DNA of 47,137 nucleotides from Mesorhizobium kowhaii (GTDB lineage Bacteria > Pseudomonadota > Alphaproteobacteria > Rhizobiales > Rhizobiaceae), in NCBI RefSeq assembly GCF_003253745.1, contig NZ_MZXV01000043.1, positions 1 to 47,137 on the forward strand, written 5' to 3'. The notes below the pieces were generated by a model. It made no database searches. It was not told the origin of the DNA and worked only from the letters and a program-made list of their open reading frames with translations. The position numbers and the translations under genes were made by a program. Shown in pieces: positions 27,897 through 36,726 of this stretch (within the stretch, counting starts at the first letter, position 1; each line of letters opens with the position of its first letter).

Positions 27897-30785
27897 TTGA
27901 CGAATTTCCTGCGAAACGGGCCGCTGTTCGCCTTTGTCCTCGCGACAATCCTGACGCTGTGCGCGGCATCATCGGCCTTCGCCGTCGAGCCGATCAAGAT
28001 TGCCCGCGACGACGTCGCGCTCGACCTTTCCGGCGCCGTCGAGATCTACCGCAACCAGGGCGAGAATTTCCAGGTGTCGACCGCTCCCGGACCGGACGGC
28101 ATCGTGCGGCGCATCGAGGTCGAGGCCAACGATGCGCGCTCGACCGGCGACTGGGCCGTGTTTGCGCTAGCCAACACCACCGACCAGCAGCTCGACAGGC
28201 TGATCGTCGCGCCGCATTTCCGGCTGGTGAATTCCGGCATCTTCTGGCCCGATCTCGGTTCGACGCGCATCGCCGCCATCACGCCCAGCGAAGGCTTCGC
28301 GCTCGACCGCCAGACCAGCCCCGACGCCGACGTGTTCCGGGTGACGCTGAACCCGGGCACGGTGATCACCTTCATCGCCGAACTGGCCTCGCCGAAGCTG
28401 CCGCAAGTCTATCTGTGGGATCCGGAATCCTACAAGGACTCGGTCAATTCCTACACGCTGTTTCGCGGCATCGTCATTGGCATCGCCGGCTTGCTGGCGC
28501 TGTTCCTGACCATCCTTTTCGTGGTCAAGGGAACCTCGATGTTCCCGGCGACCGCGGCACTTGCCTGGGCGGTGCTAGCCTATATCTGCGTCGATTTTGG
28601 CTTCCTCAACAAGATCATCGAGATCTCACCCGGCAACGAGCAGATGTGGCGAGCGGGAACGGAGGTGGCGCTGGCGGGAACCTTCGTGGTGTTCCTGTTC
28701 GCCTATCTCAATCTCAACCGATGGCACGGCCATTTCAGCTACGGCGCGCTGGTCTGGATCCTTGGACTGGTGCTGATCGCCGGTGTCGCCATCGTCGATC
28801 CGGCGGTCGCCGCCGGCATCGCCAGGTTGTCCTTCGCCGCCACCGCGCTGACCGGGCTCGGCCTGATCATCTTCCTCGGCATACGCGGCTACGACCGCGC
28901 CATCATGCTGGTGCCCAGTTGGGTCATGGTGCTGTTGTGGCTATGCGGGTCGTGGATGGCGATCACCGGCATGCTCGACAACGACATCGCCCAGCCCGCG
29001 TTGGGCGGCGGGCTGATCCTGATCATCCTTCTGATCGGCTTCACTGTCATGCAGCACGCCTTTGCCGGCGGGGCGCTACATCAGGGCCTGTTCTCCGACC
29101 TCGAACGGCAGGCGCTGGCGGTGGCCGGATCGGGCGACACAGTGTGGGACTGGGACGTGCTCCGCGACCGCGTCGTCACCAAGCCCGATGTCAGCATCCA
29201 GCTCGGCCTGGCGCCCAACAGCCTGGGCGGTGCCGCGCGCAACTGGCTTCCGGTGCTGCATGCCGACGACCGCGATACCTTCCGCACGACACTCGACGTG
29301 GTGCTGGAACACCGGCGCGGCCGGGTGTCACAGAACTTTCGCCTGCGCGGCGCCGACGGCCACTATCACTGGTTCTCGCTGCGCGCGCGCCCGGTGATCG
29401 GATCGGACGGCGAAGTCATCCGCTGCGTCGGCACCATGGTCGACGTGACCGAGCAGAAGAAGTCCGAAGAGCGGCTGCTGCACGACGCCGTGCACGACAA
29501 TCTGACGGGCCTGCCCAACCGCGAGCTTTTGATGAACCGGCTGGAAGCGATCATCTCGATCGCCCGCACCGAAGAAAAAGTGCGCCCGACCGTCTTCGTC
29601 ATCGACATCGACCGTTTCAAGCAGGTCAATGACGGGCTCGGCATCTCGGCCGGCGACACCATCCTTTTGACCATTGCACGCCGCCTGCACAGGCTGCTCA
29701 AGCCGAAGGATTCGCTGTCGCGCTTTGCCGGCGACCAGTTCGCGCTGATGCTGTTGTCCGAACAGGACCCGGCCCGCATCGCCGCGGTCGCCGATGCCAT
29801 CAAGCATGCCATCAACAACCCGATCACCTTCGCCAAGCGCGAGATCGTGCTCACCGCGTCGATCGGACTGATCACCTGGAATTCGCCGCAGATGTCGGCC
29901 GAGGACATGGTCAAGGATGCCGAGCTTGCGATGCATCAGGCCAAGCGCTTCGGCGGCGACAGGATCGAGCCGTTCCGTCCGGCCTTCCGCACCGTCGGCA
30001 CCGACAGGCTGCAGTTCGAATCCGACCTGCGCCGCGCCATCGAACGGCGCGAATTCACGCTCGCCTACCAGCCGATCGTGCGGCTGGAGGATGGCAGCGT
30101 CGCCGGCTTCGAGGCCCTTTTGCGCTGGGATCATCCGCGCCGCGGCATGATTCCACCTGCGGACTTCATCCCGGTCGCCGAAAGCTGCGGGCTTATCGTG
30201 CAGCTCGGCCTGTTCGCCATGCAGCAGGCGGCCGAAGACCTCGCCGGATGGCAGAAGCAGATCGGCGACGCGCCGCTGTCGGTCTCGGTCAACCTGTCCA
30301 GCCGCCAGCTCATCCGTCGCGATCTGGTCAGCGACGTCCGCTCGGTCATCGCACGCGCCAATCTGAAGCCGCGCTGCTTCCGGCTCGAACTCACCGAATC
30401 GCTGGTGATGGACAATCCCGAGCAGACCGCCCATGTGCTCACCAAGCTAAAGCAGCTCGGCATCGGCCTGTCGCTGGACGATTTCGGCACCGGCTATTCC
30501 TCACTGGCCTATCTGACGCGTTTCCCCTTCGACACCATCAAGATCGACAAGAGCTTCGTCGACGACAACACGCCCAAACGCGCGGTGCTGCTCAAATCCA
30601 TGGTCAACATGGCGCATGAACTCGGCCTGTCTGTGGTCGCCGAGGGCATTTCGGACGAAAGCGATGCGCTGGAACTGCGCCAGATGGGCTGCGAATATGT
30701 GCAGAGCTTCATGTTCGGCGCACCGATGCCGGGCGACCAGGTGCTGAAGACGCTGAAAGAGCAGTACCCGCTGACGCAAGCCTGA
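27897..30785 (+). CDS. Membrane-bound GGDEF-EAL protein, probable c-di-GMP phosphodiesterase
   Basis: A 962-residue signalling protein. It has a signal peptide, a periplasmic beta-rich domain (about 30-185) like the 7TMR-DISM sensors, seven transmembrane helices (about 190-390), a PAS domain (about 410-530), a GGDEF domain and an EAL domain. The GGDEF motif is degenerate, AGDQF at residues 611-615, and the inhibitory RxxD site reads KPKD. The EAL motif is intact (E739-A-L with LLRW following), and DDFGTGYSS (D861, D862) is intact. It should therefore break down rather than make c-di-GMP, with the GGDEF part perhaps regulatory. The start is TTG at 27897 with GAAGGA upstream, three bases after the acetyltransferase stop. 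Confidence 0.93.
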   Translation: MTNFLRNGPLFAFVLATILTLCAASSAFAVEPIKIARDDVALDLSGAVEIYRNQGENFQVSTAPGPDGIVRRIEVEANDARSTGDWAVFALANTTDQQLDRLIVAPHFRLVNSGIFWPDLGSTRIAAITPSEGFALDRQTSPDADVFRVTLNPGTVITFIAELASPKLPQVYLWDPESYKDSVNSYTLFRGIVIGIAGLLALFLTILFVVKGTSMFPATAALAWAVLAYICVDFGFLNKIIEISPGNEQMWRAGTEVALAGTFVVFLFAYLNLNRWHGHFSYGALVWILGLVLIAGVAIVDPAVAAGIARLSFAATALTGLGLIIFLGIRGYDRAIMLVPSWVMVLLWLCGSWMAITGMLDNDIAQPALGGGLILIILLIGFTVMQHAFAGGALHQGLFSDLERQALAVAGSGDTVWDWDVLRDRVVTKPDVSIQLGLAPNSLGGAARNWLPVLHADDRDTFRTTLDVVLEHRRGRVSQNFRLRGADGHYHWFSLRARPVIGSDGEVIRCVGTMVDVTEQKKSEERLLHDAVHDNLTGLPNRELLMNRLEAIISIARTEEKVRPTVFVIDIDRFKQVNDGLGISAGDTILLTIARRLHRLLKPKDSLSRFAGDQFALMLLSEQDPARIAAVADAIKHAINNPITFAKREIVLTASIGLITWNSPQMSAEDMVKDAELAMHQAKRFGGDRIEPFRPAFRTVGTDRLQFESDLRRAIERREFTLAYQPIVRLEDGSVAGFEALLRWDHPRRGMIPPADFIPVAESCGLIVQLGLFAMQQAAEDLAGWQKQIGDAPLSVSVNLSSRQLIRRDLVSDVRSVIARANLKPRCFRLELTESLVMDNPEQTAHVLTKLKQLGIGLSLDDFGTGYSSLAYLTRFPFDTIKIDKSFVDDNTPKRAVLLKSMVNMAHELGLSVVAEGISDESDALELRQMGCEYVQSFMFGAPMPGDQVLKTLKEQYPLTQA

Positions 30786-30803
30786 GAGCCTTTGTGATGA
30801 GGT

Positions 30804-31412
30804 TCAGGCGTGCCCGGCAGCGAGGCTGAGATGGGCGAGATCGATGCCGATCGAGGCAAGGATCCGGTCGTATTTGCGCTCGATGTCGGTGTCGAACAGA
30901 AGCTCGGCGTTGGCCGGGCAAGTCAGCCAGCCATTCTCGGCGATCTCGGTTTCCAGCTGGCCGGCGCCCCAGCCCGAATAGCCGAGCGCCATCAGCGCGT
31001 GACGCGGGCCACGGCCAGACGAAATGGCGCGCAATATGTCGACGGTCGCGGTCAGGCAGATGTCGTCCGAAACGGTCAGCGACGATTCCACCCGGTAGTC
31101 GCCCGAATGCAGGACAAAGCCCCGGCTGCGATCAACGGGCCCGCCATTGCGCACGACGAAATCGCGGGCCTGCGCCGGCAAGCGGATCGCTTCCTGTTCG
31201 TTCATGATGCCCAGTTGCACGAGCAGGTCCGGAAACAGCATCTGCTGTGTCTGGTTGATGATCAGCCCCATGGCGCCTTCGTCGCTGTGCGCGCAGACGT
31301 AGATGACCGAGCGCGTGAAGCGGTCGTCCTTCATGCCGGGCATGGCAATCAGGAACTGATCGTCGAGAAAGCCGCGGCTGGCGGCTGTCTTCTTGTGGCG
31401 CAACAAGTCCAT
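30804..31412 (-). CDS. YqgE/AlgH family protein (UPF0301)
   Basis: A 202-residue cytosolic protein of the UPF0301 family. Family-typical stretches are LDDQFLIAMPGMKDDRFTRSVIYVCAHSDEGAMGLIIN near the start, NGGPVDRSRGFVLHS in the middle and ALGYSGWGAGQLETEIAENGWL later. The biochemical role is not established; the AlgH name comes from alginate regulation in Pseudomonas. The ATG is at 31410-31412. It converges on the EAL-protein gene, 18 bases apart, and is divergent from the DsbD-N-like gene. Confidence 0.92.
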   Translation of the reverse strand: MDLLRHKKTAASRGFLDDQFLIAMPGMKDDRFTRSVIYVCAHSDEGAMGLIINQTQQMLFPDLLVQLGIMNEQEAIRLPAQARDFVVRNGGPVDRSRGFVLHSGDYRVESSLTVSDDICLTATVDILRAISSGRGPRHALMALGYSGWGAGQLETEIAENGWLTCPANAELLFDTDIERKYDRILASIGIDLAHLSLAAGHA

Positions 31413-31582
31413 GACGGCGAAGGTAACGCGTTTCCAAAGCGTCGAAAAGATGCACTGTGCGTGATTCGACCAAAGCCTATGCGACCGGGCCAAGCATTCC
31501 TCCCTCGAGGTCACGCAAATATGATACCGGCAATGGCCATGAAACCATTGCGCGGCCACGAACGGACTATCAAATCACCGCC

Positions 31583-32389
31583 ATGCAAAGCTTGAAAATC
31601 CTGCTGCTCGGCGCTGCCATCGGATCGGCAACCGCTCTTCCCGCCGCCGCCTCTTCATCGTCGTGGTACAACAGCGAAGGCGGCAAGGTCCGGCTGGTGA
31701 CGAGCGGCAAAGCCGATGCCGCCGGCCGCATCCAGGGCGTTCTCGACATAGCGCTCAAGCCCGGCTGGAAGACCTACTGGCGTGATCCGGGCGACGCTGG
31801 CGTGCCGCCGCAGCTCGACATTTCAGGCAGCACGAACATCGCCGACGCCCAGCTTTCCTTCCCGGCACCACAGCGTCATGACGACGGCTATGGCAAATGG
31901 GCAGGCTACGACTATCCGGTTTCGCTGCCGGTCGTGTTCACCCTGTCGGCGGCGAAAGATCCAGCCGTCATCGACGCTGACATTTTTCTCGGTATTTGCG
32001 AAACGATCTGCATTCCGGTGCAGACGCGGCTGACCGTCGATCCCGGCTCCGACCCGGACAATGCCGAAGACACGGCGCTGGTGAAGGCGAGTTTCGCGGC
32101 GTTGCCCACACCCGCAAGGTCCGATTTCGGCATCAACGTGCTGCCGGGCGACCACGAGACTCTGGTTGTCGAGGCTAGCTTTCCCGGCGATGCGGAGGCG
32201 GCGGATTTCTTTGTCGCCGGCGAGCGGGATTACATGTTCGGCAGCCCTGCCCGCAGCGAAAAGGACGGCAAGCTGATCTTCACCGTGCCGATCCTGGACC
32301 GCCCTTCGACGACGCCCACGGATGGCGGGCTTCACTATACGCTGACCAGTTCGACCGGCGCAGTCGAAGGGGTTCTGCCTTTTCCCTGA
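31583..32389 (+). CDS. Exported DsbD N-terminal-domain-like (ScsB-like) protein
   Basis: A 268-residue exported protein with a signal peptide (MQSLKILLLGAAIGSATALPAAA) and an immunoglobulin-like domain related to the N-terminal domain of DsbD/ScsB, the periplasmic arm that passes electrons to thiol proteins. Recognisable parts are ALKPGWKTYWRDPGDAGVPPQ, QRHDDGYGKWAGYDYPVSLPV and a cysteine pair in DADIFLGICETICIPVQ (CxxxC). The transmembrane and thioredoxin domains of full DsbD are absent, so it would need a partner. The ATG at 31583 gives the signal peptide. It is followed by a peroxiredoxin, suggesting a thiol-redox theme. Confidence 0.85.
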   Translation: MQSLKILLLGAAIGSATALPAAASSSSWYNSEGGKVRLVTSGKADAAGRIQGVLDIALKPGWKTYWRDPGDAGVPPQLDISGSTNIADAQLSFPAPQRHDDGYGKWAGYDYPVSLPVVFTLSAAKDPAVIDADIFLGICETICIPVQTRLTVDPGSDPDNAEDTALVKASFAALPTPARSDFGINVLPGDHETLVVEASFPGDAEAADFFVAGERDYMFGSPARSEKDGKLIFTVPILDRPSTTPTDGGLHYTLTSSTGAVEGVLPFP

Positions 32390-32471
32390 TGCCGCTGCTC
32401 GGCGGTTGCAGGAGGCCGCTGAGTTCGCTAGGCAAGGATACGTCCTTCCCCATTCCCCAAGCGAGGAACTC

Positions 32472-32954
32472 ATGACCATTTCCGTTGGCGACAAACTGCC
32501 TGACGCGACCTTCAAGACGATGACCGCAGATGGCGCGAAGGCGATCACGTCAGCCGAGGTCTTCTCGGGAAAGAAGGTCGTGCTGTTTGGCGTTCCAGGT
32601 GCCTTCACGCCGACCTGCAGCAACAACCATCTGCCAGGCTATCTCGAAAACCATGACGCCATCCTGGCACGCGGCGTCGATACCATCGCCGTCGTTTCGG
32701 TCAACGATGTCCACGTCATGGGCGCCTGGGCGCGCTTCACTGGCGGCGAGGGCAAGATCCTCTATCTCGCCGACGGCAGTGGGGATTTCGCCAAGGCAGT
32801 CGGCCTCGATAACGACCTTTCCGCGGGCGGCATGGGACTGCGCTCGAAGCGGTTTTCGATGATCGTCGAGGACGGCAAGGTCACCGCGCTCAATGTCGAG
32901 ACCAAGCCCGGTGTCGACGAGTCCGGCGCGGCTCATATTCTGGGACAGCTCTGA
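32472..32954 (+). CDS. Peroxiredoxin (Prx5-type)
   Basis: A 160-residue peroxiredoxin of the Prx5/hybrid type that reduces hydrogen peroxide and organic peroxides. The peroxidatic cysteine is C49 in FGVPGAFTPTCSNNHLPGY. The late GGMGLRSKRFSMIVEDGKV is family typical. No second conserved cysteine is obvious, so a 1-Cys mechanism, often using glutaredoxin or glutathione, is likely. The ATG at 32472 has GAGGAA six bases upstream. Elsewhere in rhizobia it often sits next to rnhA; here two genes lie between. Confidence 0.93.
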   Translation: MTISVGDKLPDATFKTMTADGAKAITSAEVFSGKKVVLFGVPGAFTPTCSNNHLPGYLENHDAILARGVDTIAVVSVNDVHVMGAWARFTGGEGKILYLADGSGDFAKAVGLDNDLSAGGMGLRSKRFSMIVEDGKVTALNVETKPGVDESGAAHILGQL

Positions 32955-33025
32955 ATCTCGGCGACAGCGTCGGGCCAGGGACCGCAAGGTCGCCCCGCCC
33001 GACCGCTTTTGGGGGGACCGCGACG

Positions 33026-33502
33026 ATGTCTGACATCTTCTGGCGCACTATCGCGATCGGCATCGGCGCCACCGTTCTCATGGATATCTGGGCCTTTTTC
33101 CTGCACAAGGCGTTTGGCCAACCCCGGCCGAACTGGGGGCCTGTCGGGCGTTGGGTCTGGCATCTCCGCGACAAGGTCTTTCATGACGATATCGGCGATG
33201 CAAAGCCGTACGCGCATGAAGTGGCGCTGGGCTGGGCCTTTCACTATTTTGTCGGCATCGTCTACGGCATCATCCTGGTCGCGCTGGCGGGAGCGGCCTG
33301 GCTGGCGGCGCCGACCTTCCTGCCGGCCTTCATCCTCGGCATCGTCACCGTCGTCGCCGGCTGGTTCCTGCTGGCGCCGGGCATGGGCGCCGGCTGGGCC
33401 GCCTCGAAGCGCCCCAACCCGATGCAGATCCGCGCCCTCAACCTGGTGTCGCACACGGTCTTCGCGCTCGGGCTCTACGGCACGGCACTGCTGATCCGCT
33501 AA
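33026..33502 (+). CDS. DUF2938 membrane protein
   Basis: A 158-residue integral membrane protein of the DUF2938 family, with four helices. The family patterns are TVLMDIWAFFLHKAFG near the start and GWAFHYFVGIVYGIIL in the middle, plus a glycine-rich LLAPGMGAGWAASKRPNP loop. Its role is unknown. The ATG at 33026 follows GGGGGGA. Its stop is only 3 bases from the convergent histidine phosphatase gene. Confidence 0.88.
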   Translation: MSDIFWRTIAIGIGATVLMDIWAFFLHKAFGQPRPNWGPVGRWVWHLRDKVFHDDIGDAKPYAHEVALGWAFHYFVGIVYGIILVALAGAAWLAAPTFLPAFILGIVTVVAGWFLLAPGMGAGWAASKRPNPMQIRALNLVSHTVFALGLYGTALLIR

Positions 33503-33505
33503 GCA

Positions 33506-34090
33506 CTACGACCGCACCGGCCTGTCGATCGGCTGCCAGCCGTGGACAACGCGGCGTGTGTCGATGTCATACGCGAAGTGATTGCCGCCGCCCGCCGGCT
33601 GATCGGCTTCGCGGCTGATCTTTCGGCCGCCGAGAGACAGCAGCAGGAGCGTTCCCACGCCGCCATGGCCCACGAAAGCAATGTCGTCGGCGTCAGCGGT
33701 GCCGAGCACAGCGTCGACCTCGCTCACGATACGATGCTGGGCATCGATGGCCCGCTCCCATCCGCGAATGCTGTCATGAGGGTTGGCGAAGAACTGGTCG
33801 GCGACCGCTTCGAACTCCGGCGGCGGCAAAAAGCCCGTTGCCGATCGGTCATTCTCATGCGTCCGAGCCCTCACCTCGATGGCAAGGCCGAGATGCGTTG
33901 CGAGGATTTCGGCGGTTTCCATCGCCTTGCGTTCAGCCGACGATACGATACGCCGGATCGACCCAACCCAGGGCTGATCGAGCATCGCAACCGCTCTCGC
34001 TCGTCCGATGTCGGACAGCCCCCACTCCGGCACGGGAATGTTGGCATCGACCTGAACCTGGGGATGGGTGACATAGTGGAGGATCGGCAC
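33506..34090 (-). CDS. Histidine-phosphatase-family protein with a THP variant motif
   Basis: A 194-residue protein with the histidine phosphatase fold. The usual LVRHGET start is replaced by HYVTHPQV, so the phospho-accepting histidine remains but the neighbouring arginine and glycine are lost. Other elements are present: SSAERKAMETAEI with the second arginine, and the C-terminal FVGHGGVG with the second histidine. The loss of the first arginine would weaken phosphate binding; activity is uncertain. The start is GTG at 34088-34090. It is downstream of rnhA, 42 bases away, in the same direction. Confidence 0.82.
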   Translation of the reverse strand: MPILHYVTHPQVQVDANIPVPEWGLSDIGRARAVAMLDQPWVGSIRRIVSSAERKAMETAEILATHLGLAIEVRARTHENDRSATGFLPPPEFEAVADQFFANPHDSIRGWERAIDAQHRIVSEVDAVLGTADADDIAFVGHGGVGTLLLLSLGGRKISREADQPAGGGNHFAYDIDTRRVVHGWQPIDRPVRS

Positions 34091-34132
34091 GATCGAGATT
34101 CCCCGCCTGAGATCGAGCCACGCTCCCGGAAC

Positions 34133-34663
34133 TCAGTAACTCTGGGTCGAGCGTCGCGCCTTTGCCACCGCCGGCTGTTTTGCCTGCGCAACTGGCTTCG
34201 GCGGTGCAGCCGGCTTGACCGGGCCTTTCTTGAACGGCGCCATGCCTTCGCGCGCGAGTTCGTCGGCACGTTCGTTCTCGGCATGGCCGGCGTGGCCCTT
34301 GACCCAGTTCCAGGTCACCTTGTGGCGCCTGTTGGCCTCATCCAGCGCCTGCCAGAGTTCGCCATTCTTGACCGGCTTCTTGTCGGCGGTCTTCCAGCCG
34401 TTCTTCTTCCAGCCGTGGATCCACTTGGAAATGCCATCCATGACGTATTTGCTGTCGGTGTGCAGGTCGACCGTGCAGGGTTCCTTCAACGCATTCAGCG
34501 CCGAGATGGCAGCGAGCAGCTCCATGCGGTTGTTGGTCGTCTCCGCCTCGCCGCCGGAAAGCTCCTTGGTGGTGCCGTTGAAGCGCAGGATCGCGCCCCA
34601 GCCGCCAGGGCCGGGATTGCCCGAACAGGCGCCGTCGGTGAAGATCTCAACCTGTTTGCTCAT
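34133..34663 (-). CDS. rnhA: Ribonuclease HI
   Basis: A 176-residue enzyme cutting RNA in RNA-DNA hybrids. The four acidic active-site positions are visible: FTDGACSGNPGPGGWGA, NRMELLAA, TDSKYVMDGI and HAENERADELA. The basic handle WIHGWKKNGWKT is present. A lysine/proline/alanine-rich tail after residue 145 is longer than in E. coli (155 residues) and is of no known role. The ATG at 34661-34663 overlaps the thrB stop by 4 bases, a translational-coupling arrangement. Confidence 0.96.
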   Translation of the reverse strand: MSKQVEIFTDGACSGNPGPGGWGAILRFNGTTKELSGGEAETTNNRMELLAAISALNALKEPCTVDLHTDSKYVMDGISKWIHGWKKNGWKTADKKPVKNGELWQALDEANRRHKVTWNWVKGHAGHAENERADELAREGMAPFKKGPVKPAAPPKPVAQAKQPAVAKARRSTQSY

Positions 34664-35622
34664 GCCAATCCATATTCCGAAGGAGACCTGATCGCCCGAT
34701 GGAATCGCATCCTGCGGATATATTCGGTCGGGTCGCGTTTCATCACCAGCCCGCCATTGGGAACGGTCAACCAGTCGTAGAGCCGGGTCAGCATGAAGCG
34801 CAACGCCGATCCGCGCGCCAGCATCGGCAGCGCCGTCCTTTCCTGGTCGCTCAGGGGACGCACGCTCTGATAGCCGGCCAGCAATGCCTTGCCCTTGGTC
34901 AGGTTGAAGGAAAAATCCTTCTCGAAGCACCAGGCGTTGAGGCAGGTGGCGACATCATAGGCGTAGAGGTCGTCGCAGGCGAAATAGAAGTCGATCAGAC
35001 CGGAAAGCTTTTCGCCGAGAAAGAAGACATTGTCCGGGAAAAGATCGGCATGGATGATGCCTTGGGGAAGATCCTTCGGCCAGTTCCGCTCGAAGTCGGC
35101 GAAGTCGGCATCGACCTCGGCCGCCAGGCCCGGCTCAACCTCGTCGGCGCGGTCGCGGGCGGCGTTCCAAAGCTTGCGCCAGCCATCGATGGCGAGCGCA
35201 TTCGGACGCGTCATCGAAAAGTCGGCTCCGGCCAGATGCAGGGCCGCCAAGGCCTTGCCGACCTCGCCGCAATGCGTTGATGTCGGCCGCCGCAGCGAGA
35301 GCCCTTCGAGGAAGGTGATGATGACCGCCGGCCGGCCCGCGAGCGTGCCGATGACGCTGCCGTCATGCGCGGTCACCGGCAGCGGGCAGGAAACGCCTTT
35401 TTTGGCGAGATGGCCCATCAGCCCGAGGAAAAACGGCAGATCCGCCTTCTCGACGCGCTTTTCATAGAGCGTCAGGATGTAGGCGCCGCTGGAGGTGTGC
35501 AGCAGGAAGTTCGAGTTCTCGGTGCCTTCGGCGATGCCCTTGTAGGACAGGAGATCGCCGACCGGATAGTGCTTCAGGAATGCGCCGAGTTCGCCTTCGG
35601 CAACGTCGGTGTAGACCGCCAT
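34660..35622 (-). CDS. thrB: Homoserine kinase (ThrB, aminoglycoside-phosphotransferase fold)
   Basis: A 320-residue kinase phosphorylating homoserine, upstream of threonine synthase in the pathway. It belongs to the type found in alphaproteobacteria and pseudomonads with the APH/choline-kinase fold, not the GHMP type of E. coli. Motifs include GIAEGTENSNFLL near the start, the catalytic loop GIIHADLFPDNVFF and the metal-binding GLIDFYFACDDLYAYDVA. The ATG is at 35620-35622. It starts five bases after ispH and overlaps rnhA by 4, so the three form an operon. Confidence 0.95.
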   Translation of the reverse strand: MAVYTDVAEGELGAFLKHYPVGDLLSYKGIAEGTENSNFLLHTSSGAYILTLYEKRVEKADLPFFLGLMGHLAKKGVSCPLPVTAHDGSVIGTLAGRPAVIITFLEGLSLRRPTSTHCGEVGKALAALHLAGADFSMTRPNALAIDGWRKLWNAARDRADEVEPGLAAEVDADFADFERNWPKDLPQGIIHADLFPDNVFFLGEKLSGLIDFYFACDDLYAYDVATCLNAWCFEKDFSFNLTKGKALLAGYQSVRPLSDQERTALPMLARGSALRFMLTRLYDWLTVPNGGLVMKRDPTEYIRRMRFHRAIRSPSEYGLA

Positions 35623-35627
35623 GTGCC

Positions 35628-36638
35628 TTACGCGGCTCCATTGACGAAAGCCATGTCGGCTCGCGTCAGTTCGACATCGCGCAGTACCCGCATGACCGGA
35701 AAATCCTCCGTTTCCGTGGCCGTGATGGCCAGGTCGATCGTGACATCGAAGCGTTGCCGGAACGCGTCGATGATCTCGTCGACGATGATCTCCGGCGCCG
35801 ACGCCCCTGCCGACAGGCCGAGCGTCGAGATGCCGGCGATGTCATTCCACGGAATCTCGGCGGCGCGCTGTACGAGAAGCGACATCGAGGCGCCGGCACG
35901 CTCCGCCACTTCGACAAGGCGCCGCGAATTGGAGGAATTGGGCGCGCCGACGATCAGATAGAGATCAGCGCCGGCCGCGGTTTCCTTGACCGCCTCCTGG
36001 CGGTTGGTGGTGGCGTAGCAGATCGATTCCGCCGCCGGGGCATGCAATTGCGGAAAGCGATCCTGCAAGGCGCGGATGATGCCGGCGGTGTCCTCGACCG
36101 ACAACGTGGTCTGGGTAACGAAGCCGAGCGCCTGCGGATCGGCAGGCGCAAGCTTCGCGGCGTCGGCCTCGGTCTCTATCAGCGTCACCGCGCCGTCCGG
36201 CAGCTGGCCCATGGTGCCGATCACCTCGGGGTGTCCGGCATGGCCGATCAGCAGCACATGGCGGCCAAGCCGCTGATGGCGCATCGCCTGCTTGTGGACC
36301 TTCGACACCAGCGGGCACGTGGCGTCGAGATAGAAGAGGTTGCGCGCCTGCGCGTCCGCCGGCACCGACTTCGGCACGCCATGCGCCGAGAACACGACCG
36401 GCGACTGCCGATGTTCAGCGGGGATCTCTGAGAGCTCTTCGATGAAGACGGCGCCTAGGCTTTGCAGTCCCTCGACGACGTAGCGGTTGTGCACGATCTC
36501 ATGGCGGACGTAGACCGGCGCGCCATATTTCTTCAGCGCCAGCACGACGATCTGGATGGCGCGGTCGACGCCGGCGCAAAAACCACGCGGCTGGCAGAGC
36601 CGGATCGTCAGGGGAGGCTTGGTGGTTGTCTGAAGCAT
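35628..36638 (-). CDS. ispH: 4-hydroxy-3-methylbut-2-enyl diphosphate reductase
   Basis: A 336-residue iron-sulfur enzyme completing the non-mevalonate isoprenoid pathway. The three cluster cysteines are in CQPRGFCAGVDRA (first conserved Cys), DATCPLVSKVHK and ESICYATTNRQ. Substrate-binding patterns HEIVHN, LIGHAGHPEVIGTMG and PNSSNSRRLVEVA are present. The ATG at 36636-36638 was chosen over a TTG seven codons upstream. It leads the ispH-thrB-rnhA operon. Isoprenoids supply the farnesyl group used by CtaB in the neighbouring oxidase cluster. Confidence 0.96.
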   Translation of the reverse strand: MLQTTTKPPLTIRLCQPRGFCAGVDRAIQIVVLALKKYGAPVYVRHEIVHNRYVVEGLQSLGAVFIEELSEIPAEHRQSPVVFSAHGVPKSVPADAQARNLFYLDATCPLVSKVHKQAMRHQRLGRHVLLIGHAGHPEVIGTMGQLPDGAVTLIETEADAAKLAPADPQALGFVTQTTLSVEDTAGIIRALQDRFPQLHAPAAESICYATTNRQEAVKETAAGADLYLIVGAPNSSNSRRLVEVAERAGASMSLLVQRAAEIPWNDIAGISTLGLSAGASAPEIIVDEIIDAFRQRFDVTIDLAITATETEDFPVMRVLRDVELTRADMAFVNGAA

Positions 36639-36726
36639 GAATCCTGGCCGGTTGATCAAAGCCGAAATGAGGTGCCTACCCCTGCCCTGTCAAGTGCATC
36701 GGTAGAAAGGGGGGCGTCGATCGCCT

